Part shown: one piece after another, positions 8,612 to 18,921 of the stretch
Numbering within the stretch: the stretch's first letter is position 1
Layout of the letters: every line of letters begins with the position of its first letter
Assembly (NCBI GenBank): GCA_027493675.1
Contig: JAOSKI010000034.1
Coordinates: forward strand, 62,001 to 126,000
DNA: 64,000 nucleotides
Direction of reading: 5' to 3'
Origin: Microthrixaceae bacterium
GTDB lineage: Bacteria; Actinomycetota; Acidimicrobiia; Acidimicrobiales; Microtrichaceae
Position numbers and translations under genes: made by a program
Notes under the pieces: model-generated
The model's database searches: none
What the model saw: only the letters and a program-made list of their open reading frames with translations
What the model was told of the DNA's origin: nothing

Positions 8612-9861
8612 TCAGGATTCGGCCGCGGAGTCCGGGAGCACCGGTGTCTCAATGGGCGTGCGTCCCAACAGCGACCCGCGGGTGATCGCCTCGTTCCCGA
8701 AGCGCTGATGGACCGCGTCGAGGGTGGAGTCCAACTCGGTGCGGTCCCGACCGGTGAAGTCGAAGCCGAGTTGCACCGCGTGTCGCTCGGAGAGGTTCGT
8801 GACGCTGAATCCAAGCAGTCCGAGGCCGGTCGGATCGATGACAGGCCATGCGTCCTCGAGCAACTTCCGGGCACCCGCGAGCAGCGTGGTCGTGTCGTCG
8901 GTGGGATGGTCCAGGGTGGCCGACATCGTGTGTGAGCCCATCTGCTGGTCACGCCATCGAAGCTCGAGGGTGCGTGCCGTTCGTCGACCTTCCCGCAGGC
9001 GGTGTGCCACCGCTCCACGAGCTCCACCAGCAGCACGTCGGATTCGGAACGCCCGACCGAGCGCCGTCCCAGCGCCTGTTGTGCTCCGACCGACTTGCGG
9101 CGCCTGTCGGCCTGCACCGGTCGTGGGTCGCGGTTGTGGGCGAGTGCGTGCAACTGCGAGCCGTTCGCCCTGCCCAACCAGCTCCGCAGCGAATCCACCG
9201 GAACCGCAGCAAGGTCGCCCACGGTGTGCACGCCGCGTGATCCCAGGCGCTCCTCGGTGGCGGGGCCCACTCCCCAGATGCGTCGCACCGGCAGTGGCCA
9301 CAGGAAGTCGAGCTCGCCTCCGAGCGGGACCGCCAGGAGCCCGTCGGGCTTCGCTGCAGCGCTCGCCACCTTGGCCAGGAACTTCGTGGAGGCGACCCCG
9401 ATGCTGAGCGGTAGGCCGACATCGTCACGGATCCGCTCGCGCAATCGGGCTGCGATGTGGCTCGGTCCGCCCTGGGTGCGCTCCAGGCCGCTCACATCCA
9501 GGAACGCTTCGTCGATGGACAGGCCCTCCACCAGCGGGGTGGTGTCGCGGAACACAGCGAAGACCTCCGCGCTGGCCTGGGAGTATGCCTTCATCCGGGG
9601 CGGCACCACGACCGCTTCCGGGCACAACCGGCGGGCCTCGGTGCTGTTCATGGCTGTTCGCACGCCCTTGGCCCGCGCCTCATAGGTGGCTGCCAGGACA
9701 ACTCCTTCGCCCACGATGACCGGGACTTCGGCGAGGGCAGGGTCGTCGCGTCGCTCCACCGATGCGTAGAAGGCGTCAAGGTCCGCGTGAAGCACGCGTC
9801 GGTCCTTGGCTGTCGGCGCAGGCTTCTTCGAACCGTCGGTGTGCTCAGTCGACCCGGCCAC
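8612..9861 (-). CDS. dinB: DNA polymerase IV, Y-family (frameshifted)
   Basis: Translesion DNA polymerase of about 415 residues. Catalytic carboxylates lie in VLHADLDAFYASVE (residue ~25) and SIDEAFLDVSG (~115). SIGVASTKFLAKVAS and the helix-hairpin-helix region IWGVGPATEERLGSRGV follow. Near 9010 the frame changes: the little-finger domain (TARTLELRWRDQ...SVTNLSERHAVQLGFDF) continues in another frame to TGA at 8612. The start is GTG at 9861, 17 bases inside the end of the FAD oxidoreductase gene. No LexA box was seen directly upstream, as expected for an internal operon gene. A beta-clamp binding tail is not obvious. Confidence 0.88.
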
Positions 9862-11002
9862 CGTCGGCCCCAGGGCGGGTCGCTCCCGAGTCGATCCCGT
9901 CGGCGAGCCAGTTGAAGGTCTCTTCGGCGATCACCGGTGCAAGCATGATGCCGCGCTGGCCCGCTCCGGTGACCAGCGACACCGTCTCGTCGAGGTCCTC
10001 GCGCAACCAGAGCCTCCCGTCCACGCACTGGCGTACCGACCCCACCCACTGGCGTGTCACCGGCGGTGGCTCCGAACCCAGGATGACTCGGAGCCGGTTC
10101 ATCAACACATCGGTCGGGCGTTGCGCGACGTCGAAGGAGAACGGTTCGTTCTGGTCCCTGGCCTCACCCACTGTCAAGGAGTGGTTGAGTCGCTGCACGC
10201 ACGTGAGGCCCACCTCAGTGGAACCGAGCCGCGGATCGGCTGCGGTCCCGGTGATGCCCTCGCTGCGGCCGATCCCGCTCTGGCCAAGGGCGGCCAGGTC
10301 GGATACGGGGGTCGGCAGGGTTCCCTCGAAGCGTTCGGTCTGTGCCATCTGCAGGCGGATGGAGCGCAGGATCGGTGGTTGGCGCAGGACCGACACGGTC
10401 AGGTCGGAGCGCGATCCCGGACACAACACAACGAGGTCTCCGCGGTGGGTGCGTCCGTTGGCGTCGGTGATCGAGTCGGGGCCGACTTCGCGGACCTCGA
10501 CACCACCTCTGAAGGTGTACCGATCGTTGGCGGTCACGCTACCCCGGAGGTTCTCGAGCAGAGCCCGCGGTTCGACGACGAGGTCGAGGTCCGACGTGAG
10601 GATCCCGCGGACCTGACCGCCCAGCTCCGGATGAGCGGCCCGCGCGCTCGGTTCGTCGAGCCACCTCCAGCAGCGGTCCTCGGCGTCCACACGATCGGCG
10701 AGTTCGGCCATCACGGAGGCTTCGAGGTCGTCGGTGGCGACCACGATCGAACCGGTGTCCCTGATCAGCGCACGGTCGGCTCGTGCGGCGAGCTCACGCC
10801 ATGCCCGGGCGGCGGCCATTCCCAGTTGGAGCTCCAGTCCCGGCGCGCAACGGGAGAAGCGCAACACACCAGGGCTACGCGGGGTCGACGCCTGCGGTTC
10901 GGCTGACACCTCGAACTGGGTGACCTCCCAGCCGCGCCCCAGCGCCTCCATGGCGTGGGCGGTTCCGAGGATCCCACCACCGATGATCAACGCCCGGGTC
11001 AT
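9845..11002 (-). CDS. FAD-dependent oxidoreductase (DAO family)
   Basis: An intact 385-residue flavoprotein of the D-amino acid oxidase/glycine oxidase superfamily. The dinucleotide-binding motif is at the N-terminus (RALIIGGGILGTAHAMEAL). The substrate-domain features include RGDLVVLCPGSRSDL near 190, and a C-terminal FAD segment (DETVSLVTGAGQRGIMLAPVIAEE) is present. It resembles the TIGR03364-type FAD oxidoreductases, whose natural substrates are poorly known. The ATG at 11002 is preceded by a short divergent spacer to the universal stress protein gene. Its 3' end overlaps the dinB start by 17 bases. Confidence 0.82.
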   Translation of the reverse strand: MTRALIIGGGILGTAHAMEALGRGWEVTQFEVSAEPQASTPRSPGVLRFSRCAPGLELQLGMAAARAWRELAARADRALIRDTGSIVVATDDLEASVMAELADRVDAEDRCWRWLDEPSARAAHPELGGQVRGILTSDLDLVVEPRALLENLRGSVTANDRYTFRGGVEVREVGPDSITDANGRTHRGDLVVLCPGSRSDLTVSVLRQPPILRSIRLQMAQTERFEGTLPTPVSDLAALGQSGIGRSEGITGTAADPRLGSTEVGLTCVQRLNHSLTVGEARDQNEPFSFDVAQRPTDVLMNRLRVILGSEPPPVTRQWVGSVRQCVDGRLWLREDLDETVSLVTGAGQRGIMLAPVIAEETFNWLADGIDSGATRPGADGGRVD

Positions 11003-11131
11003 GTCCCGAGGCTACAGAGGCTGGCTCTCCGGCACTGCACCGGGCGGATCACGGGTGCAGCGCTGTACGGCTCGGGCACCCGGGTAACGTGGGGCGGCTC
11101 GGGTCGAGTGACTCGAGCGGAAGGTGGCGTG

Positions 11132-11596
11132 ATGCATGTCCTGGTGGGTACAGATGGTTCCGACGAGGCGATAGCTGCCGCAGTCAGCGGCGTCGGGTTG
11201 CTGGGGACCGTCGAGAAGGTGACCCTGGTTTGCGTGGTGGACCACTCCTCGATCCTCATGAGCGGCCATGAATCTGGCTTTGCCGGCGGGATGGCCACCG
11301 ACGAGGAGGTCGAACAGGTTCGCCGGCGATCGAGCGAGGAGGCGTCAGTGGCTCTCGAGGCGACCGTCAACGCCGTCGCTGGAGCTGTCGGCGATGCCGA
11401 GATCGTGACCCGGACCGATGAAGGCGATGCCGGGCCGTTGTTGTGCGCCCTGGCGGGGGAGCTGGACGTCGACGCAGTCGTGGTGGGCTCCGCCGGCAAG
11501 GGGGCGATCAAGCGTGCGCTGCTCGGTTCGGTCAGCAGCCACGTGGTCAACAACGCGCCGTGCCCGGTCGTCGTGGTGCGGCGCGGAACCGACTGA
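11132..11596 (+). CDS. Universal stress protein family (UspA)
   Basis: An intact 154-residue single-domain Usp protein. Strand 1 is MHVLVGTDGSDEAIAAA. The C-terminal ATP-binding motif is VVVGSAGKGAIKRALLGSVS, matching G-2x-G-9x-G-S, followed by HVVNNAPCPVVVVRR. This places it in the ATP-binding subgroup. ATG 11132 is chosen because AAGGTGG lies just upstream; the GTG one codon earlier is an alternative. It stands alone between a divergent FAD oxidoreductase gene and a convergent GH3 gene, so it is probably transcribed by itself. Confidence 0.88.
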   Translation: MHVLVGTDGSDEAIAAAVSGVGLLGTVEKVTLVCVVDHSSILMSGHESGFAGGMATDEEVEQVRRRSSEEASVALEATVNAVAGAVGDAEIVTRTDEGDAGPLLCALAGELDVDAVVVGSAGKGAIKRALLGSVSSHVVNNAPCPVVVVRRGTD

Positions 11597-11656
11597 GCCA
11601 ATTCGGTCACCCATCGCAGCGCTGCTGCTCGGAACAGCACGGGTGTCAGGAACAGC

Positions 11657-14175
11657 TCAGCTGATCGAGGCTGCGGTCGCCACCACCTCGCGCTGACGGT
11701 ACTGGTGGACATCTCCACCGAGGTCGACGGTGGCAGTGAGCGCAGGAGCTCCGGCCCAACCCCCGACCTCGAGGTCGAAGGCGCCGGGCTCGCACACGAA
11801 GCGGAAGTCCTCGTCGAAGAAGGCGAGACGCGACGGGTGCAGCGCGAAGGTGACCGTGCGTGCCTCGCCCGCCTCCAGGGGCACCCGAGTGAAGCCGACG
11901 AGCTGCCGCTCGGGCCGGGCCACCGATGCCACCTCGTCGCGTGCGTAGAGCTGGACCACCTCGGTGCCGCGTCGCGGCCCGGAGTTGGTGACGGTGACCG
12001 CCACCATCGTTACCTCGGTCGTGGAGCCGCCGGTCACGTGCAGATCCGAGTAGGCGAACTCAGTGGTGCTGAGTCCGTACCCGAACGGGTGCAGCGGCGC
12101 GGTCGGGCCGTCGGTGTAGTCGCCCCAGAACTGGCTGCGGCCGCCACCGGCCCGCGGTGCATGGTGCACCGGAACCTGTCCCACGCTCGCGGGGAGGCTG
12201 ATCGGCAGGCGCCCCGACGGGCAGCTCTCGCCGAAGACGATCCGGGCGATGGCGGTGCCGCTCTCGATGCCGGGCACCCAGGCGAGCAGCGTCGCGTTGG
12301 CGAGTTGTTCGACCTCGGCGAGGGTGTGAACGCGGCCCGAGCAGACGACCGCGACCGTCGGAACCCCGGTCGCGACCACGCGCTGCAGCAACTCGATCTG
12401 ACGGCCGGTGAGATCCAACGAGGACGCGTCGCGGGCCTCGCCGACGGTCGCGTCGGGAGTCAGTCCTGAGCGGCCGGCGAGGCAGACCACCGCGAGCCCG
12501 GCGGACCGTGCGACCTCGACGGCTTCTACGATCGCCTCGTCGTCGCCGGGTCGAGCCGTCACCCCGCAACCGGGTGCGTGGCGGACCTCCACCGTGATGT
12601 CGGAAGCGCCCGGTCCGGGGGCTCCAGCTCCGGCTCCGGCGAGGCGTTGTTCCACCAGCGTGCGGATGCCCGTGAGCGGGGTGATGATGTCGGGGAGGAA
12701 GGGCCCCGGAGCGAACGACCCCTCCGCGCCGTGCGCGGCGTTCTCGGACGTCTCGTCGCCGACGGTGTCTGTCTCGTCGCCGACGGTGTCGGTCTCGTCG
12801 CCGGCAGTGTCTGTGACGTAGAGGATCTCAGCGCGGGGTAGTGGTAGTCACCTTCGGCGAGTCGTGGGTCGTCGGCTGCGGGGCCGACCACCGCGATCCT
12901 CACGACCGGCGCCGACGCTTCCGGCACGTCGCCGGGTGTCGCCAACGAGACCGGGTCGACCGGCAGGGTCCCGTCGTTGTCGAGGAGCACCATCGACTCG
13001 AGCGCAGCGCGCAAGGCGAGGTTGCGACCCATCCCGGTGCCATAGCAGGCGGCAGCAGTGCTCTCGTCGACGATCGGTTCGGCGAACAGGCCGAGCTGCT
13101 CCTTCTGGGTGAGCACCCGGCGGACCGATTCGTCGATCACCTCGGTCGGAACCACACCTGCTTCCACGAGCGCGCCCAGGTTCTCCACCGAGAAGCAGTC
13201 GAGGGTCGGCATCTCCACGTCCATTCCCGCCAGGACGGCTCGCGCTGCCGCCACGCCCTTGGTCGGGGCAACCCGATGAGTCGTGCGCAGCATGTCCACC
13301 GCGAAGTAGTCGGCAACGACGGTACCTTCGAAACCGAGCTCGCCTCGCAGCAACTCGGTCAGCAGCGCCCTGCTACCGGCAGGGGGAGGCCGTCCACCAG
13401 GGAGTAGGAGTTCATCACCGAGGCGAGGTTGCCGTCTCGGATGGCGGCCGCGAACGGCTCCGCGTGGACCTCGCGCAGCTCTCGTGGGCCGAGGTGGACC
13501 GGACCCTGGTTGAGCCCCCGTCGCTGGCGCCGTATCCGAGGAAGTGCTTCGCCGTGGCGACGACGCCTGCGGAGAGGCCCTCGGGGCCGGTGTTCTGGAT
13601 GCCACGCACGTACGCGGTGCCCAGAGTCCCCGCCAGCACCGGATCCTCACCATAGGTCTCCTCCACGCGACCCCAGCGGGGATCGCGTGCGACATCGAAC
13701 ACCGGTGAGAGTGCCTGTCGCGCACCGACTGCCAGCATCTCGCAGCGTATGTGGTCGCCGATGCGCTCCATCAGGTCCACGTCGAAGGTGGCGCCGAGGC
13801 CGATCGCCTGGGGGAACGCGATGGCGTCGCGTGCGCAGAACCCCGCCACGGCCTCCTCGTGGATCACGGCCGGTATGCCGACGCGGGTGTTGGTTATCAG
13901 CCAACGCTGGATCTCGTTCGCGAAACGGGCGACCCCAGCGGGCTTCAAGCCTGTGGATCCAGCTATTCGGGTCACCTGGCCGGTGCCGTCGGCCATTACC
14001 TCGGCGGCCTTGTCGGGTGAGAACCGCGCATCGTCTCCTCACCCTCGAGGAGCTGGGTGGACCACACACAACCCAGCTGGGCGAGCTTCTCGGCGAGCGT
14101 CATCCCGGCGATCAGGGTCTCGACCACCTCCGATGTCGATTCGACGGGCTCAGGCGGGGGATTCCTACGAGACAT
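11657..14175 (-). CDS. Glycoside hydrolase family 3 beta-glucosidase-like (multiply frameshifted)
   Basis: About 830 residues once the frames are joined. The N-terminal GH3 barrel starts MSRRNPPPEP and includes MTLAEKLAQLGCVW, GIPAVIHEEAVAGF, LSPVFDVARDPRWGRVEETYGEDP and KHFLGYG. The nucleophile region is VVADYFAVDML, with the Asp in the standard place. The alpha/beta sandwich (SMVLLDNDGTLPVD, VAVVGP-like) and a fibronectin-III tail (EVVQLYARDEVASVARPERQL) follow. Frame changes occur near 14010, 13420, 12830 and 12650. No signal peptide is seen, so it probably acts in the cytoplasm on imported glycosides. The ABC sugar importer at 17-20 kb is a possible partner. Confidence 0.85.
12750..12812 (-). 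repeat. Three 21-base tandem repeats inside the GH3 gene
   Basis: Three in-register units at 12750-12770, 12771-12791 and 12792-12812, based on GTCTCGTCGCCGACGGTGTC. In the correct frame they encode three copies of a GDETDTV-type heptapeptide in an acidic insert of the second GH3 domain. The first two are nearly identical; the third has two changes. Confidence 0.75.
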
Positions 14176-14266
14176 CGATACAGCATGGCGCACCCGCGCG
14201 AGGTGCGGAGCCCACAACGTGGAACGCCGGATGCGATTGCCGCGGTCTCGTCGTGTCACCGCAGGG

Positions 14267-15161
14267 TCAGATCACCACGCGTGCTTCACGGCTGTCACCG
14301 ACGACCACGAATGCCAGCACCGTCATGACCACCGTGATCCCCACGAGCTGCAGCGCGGTGACCGCCTGGCCGAGGAACACCCAGGCGCCCAAGGTCGATA
14401 CGACCGGCATGGTGAGCGTCGCGAGAGAGGTGAGCATCAGGGTGGTGTGTGCATGGGCCCAGTTCATGACGATGTGCCCGGATCCCGGTAGCGCGACCAC
14501 CCCCACGATCATCGCAGCGGTGCCCCAGGTGATGTCGCCGCCTTCGTTCCAGAGGGCACCTGCAGGAAGCGAGATGCCGAGCACCGTGAAGAACGCGACC
14601 ATGTTCATCACGGTCATGTACTCCATCGTCGGTAGCTTCTCCCGGGCCTTCTTGGAGGCGATGAAGTAGGCCGACCATGAGAACAGGGCCGCTACCGCCA
14701 TCAGGTTGCCGAACAGGCTCTGGGTGCTGTCGTCGCCGCCGGAGAACGCAACGATTCCCACCGCGGGCACTGCGATGAGGGTTCCGACGATGTGTCTGGT
14801 GTGGATCCTCTCGCCGAAGGTCAAAGCGGCGAAGCCGGCGATCACCACTGGTTGGAGTGCGCTGATCGTGACCGCGATCGACACCGTTGTGTTGTGCACG
14901 GCGAGGAAGAACGCGGCGATGTCGAGCCCGAACGCCATCCCCCGATCCAGCCGTGTCTCAGCGAGCGCAGGCTGAGGCGATGCCCCTCAGGTACAGCGCG
15001 GCCAGGTAGACGGCGGTCCCGAGGCCCAGGCGGTAGACCCCGATGACCAGGCCGTTGAGGGGGATCGAGGCAACCAGGACGTTGCCGAGCCCCCACATCC
15101 CCACCGCGGTGAACGCCCCGGCGGTGCCCGCTGCGGTCGGCTCGTGAGTCACCGGGTGCAC
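14267..15161 (-). CDS. EamA/DMT-family membrane exporter (frameshifted)
   Basis: About 295 residues and ten membrane helices expected. The first part (AFTAVGMWGLGNVLVASIP, then LVIGVYRLGLGTAVYLAALY) is in one frame from a GTG at 15161. The rest (AFFLAVHNTTVSIAVTISA...GFAALTFGERI, and the second EamA repeat NMVAFFTVLGISLPAG...LAWVFLG-like segment) is in another, from about 14940. A short third-frame stretch bridges them, so two indels are likely. DMT proteins export metabolites or drugs; no substrate can be assigned. It lies 92 bases upstream of the GH3 gene. Confidence 0.78.
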
Positions 15162-15216
15162 GCTACAAGCCGTCGCGCTGGGTCCAGACGGTGAGTTGGC
15201 GGGATATCGTCACCCC

Positions 15217-15579
15217 ATGGATGAGACCACGATCTGGCACAACCCGAACTGCTCCACCTCGCGCTTCGCAGTGGAACTCGCCGAGTCCGCCGGAGTCGAG
15301 GTGCGGCTCCGCAAGTACATGCTGGTGGCGGAGCGTCCGACCCGAGACGAGATACTCGAGTTGATCGAGATCCTCGAGGACCCTCCCACGGACCTTGTGA
15401 GGCGGGACGCCAAGTTCAAGGGTCACGGCCTCACCGACGACGATGTGGTGACTGCAGAACAGGTCGCGGATGTGTTGGCCGAGCACGGCGAGCTCCTGCA
15501 GCGCCCGATCCTGGTGAGGGACGGTCGCGCGATCATCGGCCGGCCCAAGGACCGGGTCGGGCCCTTCCTGGGTGCCTGA
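15217..15579 (+). CDS. arsC: Glutaredoxin-type arsenate reductase (ArsC family)
   Basis: An intact 120-residue protein. The catalytic motif is TIWHNPNCSTSRFA with Cys at position 12. The family arginines are in DLVRRDAKFK (near 68) and QRPILVRDGRAIIGRP (near 100). ArsC of this class reduces arsenate with glutathione/glutaredoxin or mycothiol/mycoredoxin. No arsB or arsR is next to it, so a wider redox role is possible. ATG 15217 is preceded by GGCGGGATAT, a weak ribosome site. It is divergent from the EamA gene. Confidence 0.85.
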   Translation: MDETTIWHNPNCSTSRFAVELAESAGVEVRLRKYMLVAERPTRDEILELIEILEDPPTDLVRRDAKFKGHGLTDDDVVTAEQVADVLAEHGELLQRPILVRDGRAIIGRPKDRVGPFLGA

Positions 15580-15672
15580 AGCCCGGGACAGGGGTTTCAA
15601 GTAGGGTTCTCGCTCACCGTGGAACAAACCCCGCTGTGCAGCGCGCACGGCGGCATGACTGAGGGCAGTCAG

Positions 15673-16937
15673 ATGGAACTCAAAGACATCGACATCATCG
15701 ATCCGGACAGCTTCCTGAGTGGGGCACACCACGAGATGTTCAAGCTCCTCAGGGAGCAGGATCCGGTGCACTGGACCGAGGAGGACGACGGCCCCGGATT
15801 CTGGTCGGTGACCAAGCTGCGTGACCTGCAGACGGTCAACCGCGACGTCGAGACCTACAGCTCCGAGCTCGGTGGGACCCAGCGGTTCAACATCTCCGAT
15901 CTGGACCCCGATTTCGACACCCGCGGAAAGATGCTCATCGACACCGATCCGCCGCAGCACACCCGCTACCGACGGATCGTCAACAAGGGGTTCACCCCGC
16001 GCATGATCGGGCTGCTCGAGGACCACCTCCAGTACCGAGCCGAGTTGATCGTCGATGAGGTGATCGAACGTGGCGAGTGCGACCTGGTGAACGACCTTGC
16101 GGCCGAGCTGCCACTCCAGGCCATAGCCGAGATGATGGGCGTTCCACAGGAGGACCGTCACCTCATGTTCGAGTGGACCAACGTCATGATCGGTGCGAAC
16201 GACCCCGAGTACACCGGTGAGGCCGGTTCCAGCGCCGAGGCCCGCGAGGGCAGCGGTGCAGCTGTACGCCTACTCGAACGAGCTGGCGGCCAAGCGTCGC
16301 AAGGACCCCCGTGACGACCTGGTCACGAAGCTCCTGAACGCGGACATCGACGGCGAAGCGCTGACAGAGGAGGAGTTCGACATGTTCATGCTCCTGCTGT
16401 CGGTGGCTGGCAGCGAGACGACCCGCACCGCCACCTCGCACGGTATGCATGCCCTGTTCGAGAACCCCGACCAGATGGCTCTCATGCAGGAGAACCTCTT
16501 CGACGACGATTTCATCGCGACCGCGATCGAGGAGATCGTCAGGTGGGCCACTCCGGTGCACCACTTCCGGCGCACAGCGAGGGTCGACACCGAGTTGCGG
16601 GGCAAGAAGATCGCGGCCGGCGACAAGGTGCTCATCTGGCACGTCTCCGCGAACCGTGACGAGGAGATCTTCGAGGACCCGTTCACCTTCGACGTGCGGC
16701 GCAGCCCCAACGAGCACATCGGGTTCGGTGGTGGTGGAGCCCCACTTCTGCCTGGGAGCGAACCTGGCCCGTGCAGAACTGCGGATCATCTTGCGCGAGA
16801 TGATCTCCCGAATGCCCGACATCGCGGCTGCCGGTCCACCGGAGCTCCTGCGGTCCAACTTCATCCACGGCATGAAGCATCTCCCCGTGACCTTCACCCC
16901 CGGGGAGCGCAAGCATCCGGTTGGTTCGGTGGCCTGA
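15673..16937 (+). CDS. Cytochrome P450 (frameshifted)
   Basis: About 420 residues. Present in order: N-terminal LREQDPVHWTEEDDGPGFW, a C-helix region DTDPPQHTRYRRIVNKGFTP, the I-helix oxygen-binding motif LLSVAGSETTRT, the K-helix ExxR in IEEIVRW, and the heme loop GFGGGG...HFCLGANLARAE with the Cys ligand. Frame changes lie near 16255 and at the heme loop near 16735. The pattern resembles CYP125/CYP188-like actinobacterial enzymes that hydroxylate steroid or alkyl side chains, but the substrate is not proven. ATG 15673 has GAGGG upstream. The gene is followed by an ABC importer, which may share regulation. Confidence 0.87.
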
Positions 16938-17068
16938 GTGCACGCTGCCCGACGTCCGATGGCTTGACCGTTCGATGGGACGTCGAGCCAGGACCTGCAC
17001 CCCTCGAGTCGCTCCGAAAGAGCCGAAGCGTCGCTGCGCCTCTCCGCTGGCCTAGTCTCGGCGCCATC

Positions 17069-18008
17069 ATGAGCATCGCGGCCGAGACCGAGCAGCGCGC
17101 CTCCGGTGATGATCCCGCGGTCGCGCGGCCCCGTAGGCTCGGCGCGAGGACACGCGAGGCCCTGCTCGGCTACGCCTACCTCGTTCCGGCATTCGTGGTG
17201 TTCGGCGTGTTCTTCTTCTACCCGCTCGCCCGGCTCGTCCAGTTGAGCCTGTACGACACCCGTGGCGTGTTCGCCAACCAACGCCAGGAGTTCGTGGGGT
17301 TCTCACAGTGGGCCGAGGTGCTGGGCGGCGAGGAGTTCCGCTCCAGCCTCTGGATCACGGTCAAGTACGTCATCTACACCGTTCCGGCCGGCGTGATCCT
17401 CGGTGTGGGGTTGGCACAGCTGGCCAATCGCAAGTTGCGGGGGATTGCGTTCTTCCGCACGGTCTTCTCCTCCACGGTTGCCACCTCGGTCGCGGTGGCG
17501 TCGGTGATCTTCTTCGCGCTCGTCAACCCCGAGGTGGGCTACTTCCGCAACATCGGTTGGTTGTCCTGGCTCAACACCGAGGATCCATCCACTGCACTGC
17601 TTGCGGTTGCGGTGAGCTCCATCTGGCAGAACCTCGGGCTCACCTTCATCATCGTGATGGCGGCCATGCAGGCGATTCCCGAGGAGCTCATGGAGGCCGC
17701 CACGCTCGACGGCTACGGGCCGGTGAGGCGATTCCGCAAGGTGACCCTGCCGCTGCTCAGCCCCACGTTGTTGTTCCTCACCGTCGTGCTGGTGATCTTC
17801 GCGTTCCAGGCGTTCGGGCAGATCGACATCCTCACCCACGGAGGACCTCAGGGAAGCACCGAGACGCTCGTCTATCGCATCTTCAGGATCCAGTTCGACG
17901 ACGTGAACACGGCTGCGGTGATGTCGATCGGCCTGTTCGCGCTTCACCTTCGTGGTGACGTTGTTGCAGTTCGGGATGCTCGAACGCAGGGTGACCTATG
18001 CGGACTGA
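17069..18008 (+). CDS. ABC sugar importer permease, first subunit (frameshifted at end)
   Basis: UgpA/MalF-type integral membrane subunit of about 312 residues with six helices. The N-terminus is cytoplasmic, then LLGYAYLVPAFVVFGVFFFY. The coupling EAA loop is EELMEAATLDGYGPVRRF followed by KVTLPLLSP. Near 17942 the frame shifts; the restored tail reads FTFVVTLLQFGMLERRVTYAD and stops at TGA 18006-18008. This overlaps the next permease start by 11 bases, a classic coupled pair. The solute is probably a sugar or glycerol-phosphate-like compound. No ATPase gene is nearby, so a shared MsmK-type ATPase would be needed. Confidence 0.88.
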
Positions 18009-18866
18009 GCAGCTCTCGCCCACGGCGGCCGACGGAGCGGCTTCACCGCGGATCAGGGCCGCCAATGTGGCGTGGTACCTGCTGATGACCGTGCTGTCGG
18101 TCGTGGTGCTGTTCCCGGTTTGGATGACGCTCGTGCGGGCGGTGTCCCTGCCGATCCCGTACCTCCAGGAAGGCCTGCCTCCGTATCCCGTCGACATCCA
18201 GTGGGGCGCGTTCGGAGAGGCGTGGTCGGAGGGCTCGCTGGGACGTGCCTTCGCCCTTTCGCTGATGGTGACGCTGGTGATCACCGTGGCCGAGTTGTTC
18301 ACCTCCGTGCTGGCCGCCTACTCGTTCGCCTTCCTCCGCTACCCCGCGAAGTCGGTTCTCTTCGCACTCACCGTCGCGACGCTCCTGTTGCCCATCGAGG
18401 TGACCCTCGTGGTCAACGCCCGTACGATTCGTTCGTGGGGTTGGCTGAACTCGATCCAGGGTCTGACCGCACCGTTCCTGGCCACCGCGTTCGGCATCTT
18501 CCTGCTTCGCCAGGCGTTCCTGGGCCTGCCGAAGGACCTCCGTGACGCGGCGGAGTTGGACGGGTATTCGCACTGGCGGTTCATGTGGCGTGTGGCGGTG
18601 CCTGTCAACCGTCCGGCGGTCGCGAGCTTCGCGCTGGTATCCCTCCTGTCCGCCTGGGGTCAGTACACATGGCCGCGGCTGGCTGTCACCGAGACCGACT
18701 GGGAACCCTTGCAGATCCGCCTTGCGTCGCTCGCCGTGCAGAACATCGACCGCTCTCACATAGGATTCGCGGGGCACTCATCGCCTCGGTGCCAGTATTC
18801 GTGCTGCTGTTGATCTTCCAACGCCAGCTCATCCGAGGCCTGACCGCGGGAGCGGTAAAGGGATGA
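17998..18866 (+). CDS. ABC sugar importer permease, second subunit (frameshifted at end)
   Basis: UgpE/MalG-type permease, about 289 residues. It begins MRTEQLSPTAADGA, overlapping the previous gene. Helices include VAWYLLMTVLSVVVLFPVW and ALSLMVTLVITVAELF. The EAA loop is LRDAAELDGYSHWRFMWRV. Near 18768 the frame changes and the last helix (ALIASVPVFVLLLIFQ) with RQLIRGLTAGAVKG is in the third frame, ending in TGA. It pairs with the upstream permease and the binding lipoprotein 56 bases downstream. Substrate unknown. Confidence 0.88.
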
Positions 18867-18921
18867 GTCATCCCGTGATCGAATTCTCCAACGACACTGA
18901 GCCCACCGGCAGGTGACCACA

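Noticed and set aside
15580..15640. Possible terminator after arsC (TGAAGCCC...GGGGTTTCA)
   Set aside because: The stem has a mismatch and a short arm and there is no T-run; support is too weak to list.
15163..16161. 332-codon open frame on the minus strand over arsC and the P450
   Set aside because: It crosses two clear plus-strand genes and a spacer and has no family motifs.
16193..18085. Apparent P450-permease fusion in one continuous frame
   Set aside because: The P450 C-terminus with its heme loop and stop (16937) is in another frame, and the permease has its own start at 17069. The fusion is an indel artefact.
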